Made by a program: the position numbers and the translations under genes
The notes under the pieces: generated by a model
What the model was told of the DNA's origin: nothing
Database searches by the model: none
Seen by the model: the letters and a program-made list of their open reading frames with translations, nothing else
NCBI GenBank assembly: GCA_905221605.1
Contig: CAJNDS010002148.1
Location: 616,046 to 637,938 of the forward strand
Direction: 5' to 3'
From: Symbiodinium natans
Taxonomy: Eukaryota; Sar; Dinophyceae; Suessiales; Symbiodiniaceae
Length of the DNA stretch: 21,893 nucleotides
Part shown: positions 16,308-21,893 of the stretch, in pieces
Layout of the letters: each line of letters opens with the position of its first letter
Numbering within the stretch: the stretch's first letter is position 1

Positions 16308-17587
16308 AAGCAGCAGACCCCGGACCAGATCTGGCCGGGTATGAGACTGCGAGTTGGAGGCATAAAGTGTCCCAACAGATCCAATCGTTTCACCCACACC
16401 TACTCTTAGTTTTGTTTCCGGGAGACTGCACTAAGCAGCTCTCAGAGACCGCCTCGGAGTGGCTACAGGACTTGCTCTCGCAGAGTGAAAGGTGCGTTTG
16501 CGTTTTAGACGAAGTGGGTTCAGTTAGGTGGAAAGATTTGGAAGGTTTGGAAAGGGACGACAGTAAAAGTTTTGAACTTTACTACGCTAGAGGTGACCTT
16601 TGTATAGGCACTAGTGACCAAGGCTTGGGAGAGACCCTTTCTGTGTGGGCTAGTCAGGACCATAGTCGCTACTATGCCCCGATAAGCATTGACACGATAC
16701 ACACTCACGAAGGTTTCAGTCGGTTGATTGTTGATGTTTTGGAAGAGACTCTTCATGATCACGATCTTCATGTTGCGTTCCCTGTTGAAGCTTTGATTGA
16801 AGATCATATGGAGTTGGGTACTCTTGACACTGTTCCTTTAGGGGAGGATGTTGAAGGTTTGGACCTCAACTTTGTCGACCCGATGCAAGATCATGAAGAT
16901 GACTTGTTGGATACCTTACCCCTCGCCGGTTTCCCTAAGGATGAGGCCGAAAGGCGTAGGGAGTGGGCTAAGGTTCCTAGGAAGGTGAGGATCGCAATTA
17001 GGCGACTTCACAACATGATGTCACTCAAGCCGAAGGAAGTTTTGTTGCAGGTTTTGAGAGGTTCAGGAGCTTCGGACGATATGATTAGGGCGGCGAAAGC
17101 ATTCAGGTGCCCTACATGTGCTGTTTCACAAGAGATCCCGAAGACTCACCCTGTTTCCGCACCACCTTCCTATGTTTTTAACAAGGAAGTTTCAATTGAT
17201 GTGTTCGAGGTTCAGGATTCGGACAGAACCCAATATCAGTTTCTTAACATGATATGTGTAGGTACTTGTTACCAAGTTGTTGCGTTGGTCAGGGTAGGAG
17301 AAGGACAACCTACCAGCGCGCAGTGTTTGAAAAAATTCCAGAGACACTGGGTACAATGGGCTGGATGGCCCGAATCTGTTTCAACAGATCGGGGATTGCA
17401 CAATCGCGGTGCATTTGCAACCGGACTTTCGCAACATGGCGTTGTGTTGAGGCAAGCCGGTCTTGAAAGTCCAGAACACATCGGAAGATGTGAAAGGCAC
17501 GGAGGTGTGAAAGGCACGGAGGTATCATTAAAAGAGCCTACCGAAGAGTGTGCAGACAGCACCACCTGCAAGGTAAAGAACAGGTGA
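16304..17587 (+). CDS. Pol: spacer, zinc-binding pre-integrase and integrase core
   Basis: 427 codons. The first 130 or so residues (HPHLLLVLFPGD, then CVCVLDEV) alternate hydrophobic strands with helices. They sit where many dinoflagellate copia proteins have a methyltransferase-like P-P-C segment, here without the PPC motif. An acidic stretch follows (about 160-220). The zinc-binding domain has H236 and the CPTC pair (C269, C272). The second His expected in HxxLGHP is replaced (HNMMSLKP). The integrase catalytic residues are visible: D299 (SIDVFE), D362 (STDRG) and E397 (CERHGG), the last two with 34 residues between. Right after E397 a perfect 17-bp tandem duplication (17489-17522) throws the frame, so residues after about 403 are nonsense. 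Confidence 0.8.
   Translation: MKAADPGPDLAGYETASWRHKVSQQIQSFHPHLLLVLFPGDCTKQLSETASEWLQDLLSQSERCVCVLDEVGSVRWKDLEGLERDDSKSFELYYARGDLCIGTSDQGLGETLSVWASQDHSRYYAPISIDTIHTHEGFSRLIVDVLEETLHDHDLHVAFPVEALIEDHMELGTLDTVPLGEDVEGLDLNFVDPMQDHEDDLLDTLPLAGFPKDEAERRREWAKVPRKVRIAIRRLHNMMSLKPKEVLLQVLRGSGASDDMIRAAKAFRCPTCAVSQEIPKTHPVSAPPSYVFNKEVSIDVFEVQDSDRTQYQFLNMICVGTCYQVVALVRVGEGQPTSAQCLKKFQRHWVQWAGWPESVSTDRGLHNRGAFATGLSQHGVVLRQAGLESPEHIGRCERHGGVKGTEVSLKEPTEECADSTTCKVKNR
17489..17522 (+). repeat. perfect 17-bp tandem duplication in integrase
   Basis: TGTGAAAGGCACGGAGG occurs at 17489-17505 and again at 17506-17522. Seventeen is not a multiple of three, and the resulting shift equals the frame difference between the two integrase segments. 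Confidence 0.95.
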
Positions 17588-18222
17588 AAGCAGCTATGAC
17601 AGAATGTCAAGTTGCCAAGAATGAATTTGTGAGACACGGAGGATTTTCCCCGTCACAATGGGTACTTGGAAGGCAGCCTAGAGGCATAGGACATCTCTTG
17701 GATGAGGATGAGCTAGGTCAGCTAGGAGTACTCAGTGGAGCGATGGACCCCTCCACAGCATTTGGACGCAGCATAGAGTACCGCCACACTGCGAGAAGAG
17801 CGTATGTACAGGCAGATACTTCAAGGCGAGCTAGAGCCGCCGTGCTGCGCAAGTCGGGACCACTACCAGGCAAGTACTCCGCAGGAGACTTGGTGTGCTA
17901 CCGGATCGAAAGAGACTCGAGCGGTGTGCCTAGCTGGAGTGGAGTTTCCCGCATCATTGGTTTTGATGGGAAGACCGTCTGGGTAACGCGCAGAGGCGTG
18001 CCCGTAGCAACTAGTTTAGGCAAACTCCGACCGTGTACTTCGGCGGAAGTTCTAGCTTATCAGATTTTGAGTAAAGGCAACTTACAGTACGAACACCTAG
18101 AATCTGAGAGAGAGCAGCAGCGATTTGTCGATGCGCGAGCGCACGACAGTGATGCAGATGATGAAGAGGACAGTGACTCTGCACGTCCGTCTTCTGCCAT
18201 ACGCTCAAATCCTTTGGAATGA
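17548..18222 (+). CDS. Pol: integrase C-terminal part
   Basis: The same integrase continues in the frame created by the 17-bp duplication; true sequence starts near 17523. Visible are a helical stretch (NEFVRHGGFSPSQWVLGRQP), an Arg/Ala helix (RRAYVQADTSRRARAAVLRK), and an SH3-like DNA-binding fold (GDLVCYRIERD, then WSGVSRIIGF, VWVTRRGVP, KLRPC). The end is acidic (DSDADDEEDSDS). It ends at TGA 18220-18222, but the following codons continue in the same frame towards RT, so this stop is probably a point mutation rather than a natural end. Confidence 0.8.
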   Translation: MCRQHHLQGKEQVKAAMTECQVAKNEFVRHGGFSPSQWVLGRQPRGIGHLLDEDELGQLGVLSGAMDPSTAFGRSIEYRHTARRAYVQADTSRRARAAVLRKSGPLPGKYSAGDLVCYRIERDSSGVPSWSGVSRIIGFDGKTVWVTRRGVPVATSLGKLRPCTSAEVLAYQILSKGNLQYEHLESEREQQRFVDARAHDSDADDEEDSDSARPSSAIRSNPLE

Positions 18223-19413
18223 TTGAGGACAGTGAGAAGGAGAGTGGGACTTACTCCTGAAGAGTCACGGGCAGAGCCCCGTGTAGAGCCCACGATAGAA
18301 GAACCCGAAGTAGAAGACGCTCAACAGATGGATGAGCCTACGGTGGAAGCCGTAGCAGAGAATGATCCGCAACTTGACGCGGCGGACATTCCGGTTCCCG
18401 AAGAAGAGGACACCGCTGATGCTTTATTGGCACAGTTTAAGATTCCCACGTGTGGATCGAAAGAGTGGAACAAGTATAGAGCTTTTGTGGCCGATCGAAT
18501 AGACTCAGAAAGCGCCCGAAAGTGGTTGAAGAAAAGGAGCAGCTATTCTAACAAGAAGAAAGCTGCGCAGAACAAGGTGTTCACGTACGAAAAGTGTTCA
18601 CCAGAGTTGCAAAAGGGAATCGACGGATCCCGTAAGGTTGAATGGGACAAGTGGAAAGAGTTTAACGCTGCACTTGATCTCGATGAAGAGCAGTACCAGA
18701 AGCTTAAAGATGAAGGCCATGAGGAAGTACCGCTCAAGTGGGTTGACACAGATAAGAACGATGCACTTAGAGGCACGCAACCAGATATTGAAGTACGGCG
18801 TAAAAGTCGACTCGTCACCAGAGGAGATTTGGAGTCGGGGGATATCCGATCGGATTCTCCGACGGCAGATATCGAAGCTCAGAATTTGATATTCAGCTTC
18901 GCCGCTTCGCGGAAGGTGAGAATAGGCTCAGCCGACATCACGAATGCCTATTTTCAAGGAGAGGAATTAGACAGAGTACTAATCCTCAGACAGCCAAAGG
19001 GAGGACTCCCAGGGGAGCCCCCAGAGCGAAGGTTTCTGGCAAGGGTACCCGTGTACGGGACTCATGACGGAGGACGTAAGTTTTGGAAACGTCTCAAGAC
19101 CAGTGCGCAGAAAAGAGGTTTTCTGGAAAACGCCATTTTCAAAGCACTTTATGTTCTCCGCAACAACGAGGGACGTATTATTGCGCTACTTTGCACACAC
19201 GTAGATGACCTGCTGTGGGCGGCCGAGCCAGAAGCAGAGCCTGTCATCGAGGGATTGCTGAAGGAGTTTTCGTGCGGAAAAGTAGAGCGAAAAACTTTCC
19301 GTTACTGTGGGAAGGAAGTTTCCCAGGCAGATGATTATATACACCATCACTGTCACCTGCAAAGAAACGACGTTGAAAGTCAGGAGGATTTTTATAGCCC
19401 TATAATCCGGTGA
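18223..19413 (+). CDS. Pol: reverse transcriptase
   Basis: Same frame as the integrase end, separated only by one TGA; no ATG is needed if it is part of the polyprotein. An acidic linker (1-65) is followed by a charged Lys/Trp-rich region (70-175) and the copia-type RT domain. The latter has KSRLVTRGDLES, then the first catalytic Asp in ADITNAYFQG (D238), a QPKGGLPG turn, VYGTHDGGRKFWKRL (the usual LYGL..A.R.W region), and the catalytic pair in HVDDLLWA (D328, D329). After GKEVSQADDY (about 19338) the frame is wrong. The related sequence YTITVTCKETT lies in the next frame, so the last 25 residues are spurious. Confidence 0.88.
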   Translation: MRTVRRRVGLTPEESRAEPRVEPTIEEPEVEDAQQMDEPTVEAVAENDPQLDAADIPVPEEEDTADALLAQFKIPTCGSKEWNKYRAFVADRIDSESARKWLKKRSSYSNKKKAAQNKVFTYEKCSPELQKGIDGSRKVEWDKWKEFNAALDLDEEQYQKLKDEGHEEVPLKWVDTDKNDALRGTQPDIEVRRKSRLVTRGDLESGDIRSDSPTADIEAQNLIFSFAASRKVRIGSADITNAYFQGEELDRVLILRQPKGGLPGEPPERRFLARVPVYGTHDGGRKFWKRLKTSAQKRGFLENAIFKALYVLRNNEGRIIALLCTHVDDLLWAAEPEAEPVIEGLLKEFSCGKVERKTFRYCGKEVSQADDYIHHHCHLQRNDVESQEDFYSPIIR

Positions 19414-19417
19414 GCCC

Positions 19418-20362
19418 TTGACTGATAAAGACAAGCTACAGCTAAAAAGCGTAGCGGGAAGTCTGTCTTGGGTGGCGAGGCAATGTCGTCCGGACTTAGC
19501 ATATCGAGTAAGTCGAATGCAGTCCGCTAGCGCAGGAGGAATTGTAGCAGACCTTCGAGAGGCGAACAAAGCCGTCGACTATGCGTTAGCGACGCCGGAT
19601 AGAGGTTTGACTTTCAGAGCAAACGTTCTGGATTGGGACAATCTTATTTCGTGTGTCATCACTGACGCCAGCCATGCAAATGAGAGTCAGGTGATGAAGG
19701 TCAAAGGTGAGGATTCTGTGGAACCTTACCGAAGCCAAGGAGCTAGGTTGAATGCCCTTGGAACTCCCAGTTTGATCTCATCAGATGAAGGGCATATGCA
19801 CCTCATCAGTTACGCCTCAAGGAAAGTGCGTAGGGTCTGTAGATCCACGCTGCAAGGCGAAGCCTATACCCTGCAGGCAGGGGTTGAAGAAGGCGATAGA
19901 CTGCGAGCTGCCGTCGCAGATCTTTTCGGCAAACTTGACCGCAAGAAGTGGGAAGCATCTTCTGCGGCGTTTATGAGGCAGGTGTGGTTTACGGATTGTC
20001 GTAGTCTAAGTGACACGCTCCGAAACCCTAAGATGAGCAAGCATGAGGATAAGCGACTCTCTATCGAGATCGCCTCAATGCGAGAATCCCTATGGAGAGC
20101 AAAGGGAGAACAATACGGCGATCCTTATTATCAGGACCACCGTCCAGAAGAGCCAACGGACGAAGTTCGCTGGATCGACACAGACGTCATGGTAGCAGAT
20201 CCACTGACAAAAGTCATGGAGAGTACCAAGTTAGTTGAGTGTTTGTTCACTAACTGTTTGAAAGTCGAGCAGCCGATTGAGTCCGTGATCAAGAAAAGGG
20301 CTAAGCAGCTTCAGAGAAGGAAGACTGCAGACCCTGCGGACGGGCTGGAAGTGATGGATTAG
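19418..20362 (+). CDS. Pol: RT connection and RNase H
   Basis: It is in the frame following the shift near 19336; a TAA at 19403-19405 separates it from the RT thumb. It opens with the copia connection motif (LKSVAGSLSWVARQCRPDLA, YRVSRMQSA). The RNase H active-site residues are all present: D83 (VITDASHA), E148 (TLQGEAYTL), D193 (WFTDCRSLSD) and D261 (MVADPLTK). The C-terminus is basic (KKRAKQLQRRK). It ends at TAG 20360-20362, 58 bp before the 3' LTR, a normal place for the end of pol. It should remove genomic RNA during cDNA synthesis. Confidence 0.88.
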   Translation: MTDKDKLQLKSVAGSLSWVARQCRPDLAYRVSRMQSASAGGIVADLREANKAVDYALATPDRGLTFRANVLDWDNLISCVITDASHANESQVMKVKGEDSVEPYRSQGARLNALGTPSLISSDEGHMHLISYASRKVRRVCRSTLQGEAYTLQAGVEEGDRLRAAVADLFGKLDRKKWEASSAAFMRQVWFTDCRSLSDTLRNPKMSKHEDKRLSIEIASMRESLWRAKGEQYGDPYYQDHRPEEPTDEVRWIDTDVMVADPLTKVMESTKLVECLFTNCLKVEQPIESVIKKRAKQLQRRKTADPADGLEVMD

Positions 20363-20406
20363 ATCCACTCTTCGTTTGGACCTTGTACAGGCCAGGCTTC
20401 TACGCC

Positions 20407-20420
20407 AGAAGAGTCACGGG
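20407..20420 (+). promoter_or_regulatory. candidate polypurine tract (weak)
   Basis: AGAAGAGTCACGGG directly before the 3' LTR is at the place where plus-strand priming should occur. It is only partly purine (11 of 14), so the call rests on position. Confidence 0.4.
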
Positions 20421-20583
20421 TGTGAAATAGTCCTCGTAGACCAGCGCGTACGAAGCCTGTTAGGTAAAAGCTACAGCACTCATGTACAGTCAGAGTCTGT
20501 TTGCCGACCAGTTTTGACAGCACCGACTCACCGCAGGGGCCCCTTTTTGGAGCCAAGGCTCAGACGGGAAAACGGCCAGTTTT
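20421..20583 (+). repeat. 3' LTR
   Basis: Identical over all 163 bases to 12620-12782. Begins TGTGAAATAG, ends GGCCAGTTTT, and is followed by the CCCCT target duplication. Confidence 0.93.
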
Positions 20584-20588
20584 CCCCT
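20584..20588. repeat. target-site duplication, right copy
   Basis: CCCCT, equal to 12615-12619, and the first five bases of the flanking CCCCTAAA tract. Confidence 0.75.
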
Positions 20589-20685
20589 AAACCCCTAAAC
20601 CCCTAAACCCCTAAACCCCTTAACCCCTAAACCCCTAAACCCCTAAACCCCTAAACCCCTAAACCCCTAAACCCCTAAACCCCTA
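20584..20685. repeat. CCCCTAAA octamer tract, 3' flank of retrotransposon
   Basis: About thirteen CCCCTAAA units with one CCCCTTAA variant. It is the continuation of the tract at 12600-12619 and shows that the element landed inside telomere-like repeat. Confidence 0.9.
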
Positions 20686-20726
20686 CCAGCCAGGGGCCGA
20701 CCCAGGGTCACATGAAACCCTATATT

Positions 20727-21010
20727 CTAAACCCTAAACCCTAAACCCTAAACCCTAAACCCTAAACCCTAAACCCTAAACCCTAAACCCTAAACCCTAA
20801 ACCCTAAACCCTAAACCCTAAACCTGGGAGGCCTCTTGGAGCCGAGCTTCGCGCTTTTAGCTTGTGGGATCCAGGGAAAAGGGCCCCTAGGCCACGTGTT
20901 TGGGTTTAGGGTTTAGGGTTTAGGGTTTAGGGTTTAGGGTTTAGGGTTTAGGGTTTAGGGTTCAGGGTTCAGGGTTTAGGGTTGAGGGTTGAGGGTTTAG
21001 GGTTTAGGGT
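20727..21010. repeat. telomere-repeat cassette 11
   Basis: C-arm of about fourteen CCCTAAA units (20727-20824), 77-bp core, and G-arm of TTTAGGG with a few TTCAGGG and TTGAGGG variants (20902-21010). Layout is as in cassettes 6, 7 and 10. Confidence 0.8.
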
Positions 21011-21040
21011 CACAGCAACCCTGCATTATGTACCCCCCCT

Positions 21041-21093
21041 AACCTCTATCCTCTAACCTCTGTCGGATACATGCTGGTTAGAGGATAGAGGTT
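21041..21093. repeat. perfect 18-bp inverted repeat, 17-base loop
   Basis: AACCTCTATCCTCTAACC (21041-21058) is the exact reverse complement of 21076-21093. The loop is 21059-21075. No U-run follows, so a bacterial-type terminator is not suggested. Confidence 0.9.
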
Positions 21094-21116
21094 GCCAGGG
21101 TCCACCCGTCAGGTAA

Positions 21117-21893
21117 AATCTATCTATCTATCCCCCCCCCCCCCGGCTTAAATTTTTACGGGAGCCTGTCTATCTATCTATCTGACCTCCCCCCCCCGCC
21201 TCTTGGCTTAAAATTTTACGGGAGCCCGTCTGTCTATCTATCTATCTAACCCCCCCCCTCTTGGCTTTCAATTTTACGGGAGCCCGTCTATCTCCCCCCC
21301 CCCCTGCGGGTCCCCCAATCTCCCAGCCGCCCGTCTATCTATCGATCTAAACCCCCCCCCCCCCAACCCATCTGTCTACCCCCCCGCTCTGGCAACAAAT
21401 TGTACGGGAGCCCGTCTATCCATCCAATCCCCCCCCCCCCTCCCTGCGGGTCCCCCAATCTCCCACCGCCCGTCTATTTCTATCGATCTATCTAACCCCC
21501 CCCCCCCACTATCTATCTAACCCCCCCCCCCCCCGCCTAAAAATTTTACGGGAGCCCGTCTGTCTTTTTATCTATCCCCCCCCCTCCTTCCCCCCGCCCT
21601 TCTCTCCGTCTATTTATCTATCTATCTACAACCCTCCCGCCCCCTCTTGGCTTTTAATTTTACGGGAGCGTCTATCTATCTATCTATCTCCCCCCCCACC
21701 CCGCTGCGGTCCCCGCCATCTCCCAGCCGTCCCATCTATCGATCTAGCTATCTACCCCCCCCCCCCCCGCTATCTATCTAACCCCCCTTACGGGAGCCCG
21801 TCTATCTATCTGTCTAACCCCCCCCCCTCCCAACCTGCAGGTCCCCCTCTCCCAGCCGCCGGTCCCAGGTCCGTCTCTATCGATCGATCTACC
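21117..21893. repeat. compound TCTA / poly-C minisatellite with two unit types
   Basis: TCTA microsatellite runs and C-runs of 7-15 bases separate two recurring unit types. Type A carries TTTTACGGGAGCCCGTCTAT (near 21149, 21210, 21271, 21400, 21543, 21656, 21788). Type B carries CTGCGGGTCCCCCAATCTCC or a variant, then CGCCCGTCTATC (near 21304, 21443, 21704, 21832). The order is A A A B A B A A B A B, with a decayed B-like stretch near 21585-21620. The array runs to the window end. Confidence 0.9.

Larger units (their letters stand above)
12620..20583 (+). mobile_element. complete Ty1/copia-type LTR retrotransposon
   Basis: A 7964-bp element with identical 163-bp LTRs, a 5-bp target duplication, and a tRNA primer site 5 bp after the 5' LTR. 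Inside, in order, are gag, a novel middle region with a RapZ-like segment, integrase, reverse transcriptase and RNase H. Integrase before RT is the Ty1/copia order. The coding region is interrupted by frameshifts (near 14050-14194, 15434-15452, 15684-15715, 16304, 17506-17522 and about 19336) and in-frame stops (16053, 18220, 19403). As written it cannot make one polyprotein. Identical LTRs point to recent insertion. Confidence 0.93.

Noticed and set aside
16304-16700. Methyltransferase-like domain ahead of the integrase
   Set aside because: The position and strand-helix pattern recall such segments in other dinoflagellate elements, but the PPC motif is absent, so I kept it only as a remark.
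18259-18271. GAAGAGTCACGGG shared with the candidate polypurine tract at 20408-20420
   Set aside because: One shared 13-mer within about 8 kb is expected by chance about half the time; no support for a second priming site.
21117-21893. CRISPR-like array of repeats and spacers
   Set aside because: Spacing is irregular, the spacers are C-runs and TCTA microsatellite, and the context is eukaryotic.

Overview
The window looks like eukaryotic nuclear DNA, most probably from a dinoflagellate (Symbiodiniaceae-like). There are two reasons. Plant/alga-type telomeric repeat (TTTAGGG/CCCTAAA) is scattered through the whole non-coding part. The only clear coding unit is a Ty1/copia retrotransposon whose Gag and Pol wording (zinc knuckle CRTCGKKGHWAGDRDC, integrase STDRG...ERHGG, RT HVDDLL) fits elements I know from dinoflagellates. 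The organism call is inference. I see no rRNA, tRNA, CRISPR array or bacterial-style operon, and no convincing host gene.

Layout. 1-12619: about 12.6 kb of short unique islands between exact and degenerate telomere-like tracts in both orientations, with microsatellites (TGTAA)n, (GA)n and (TA)n, poly-C/poly-G runs and small palindromic (MITE-like) repeats. A recurrent layout is a C-rich arm (CCCTAAA)n, a 56-123 bp unrelated core, then a G-rich arm (TTTAGGG)n; I count eleven such cassettes. 12620-20583: a complete 7964-bp LTR element with two identical 163-bp LTRs, a 5-bp target duplication (CCCCT), a primer-binding site, and gag, integrase, reverse transcriptase and RNase H in copia order, inserted in a CCCCTAAA tract. 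20584-21010: the rest of that tract and one more telomere-repeat cassette. 21041-21093: a perfect 18-bp inverted repeat. 21117-21893: a compound minisatellite of TCTA runs, C-runs and two alternating unit types.

How the element works. Gag would form the particle. The Pol domains would copy the RNA from a tRNA primer and integrate the cDNA. Between Gag and integrase lies about 2.2 kb of unusual sequence, including a segment resembling the C-terminal domain of the bacterial RNase adaptor RapZ (CTGGKHRSV) and an Arg-rich stretch; I found no clear aspartic protease. The reading frame is broken by several frameshifts and three in-frame stops. One frameshift is caused exactly by a perfect 17-bp tandem duplication inside the integrase. 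Because the LTRs are nonetheless identical, this is probably a recent insertion of an already defective element moved in trans, unless some lesions are sequencing errors.
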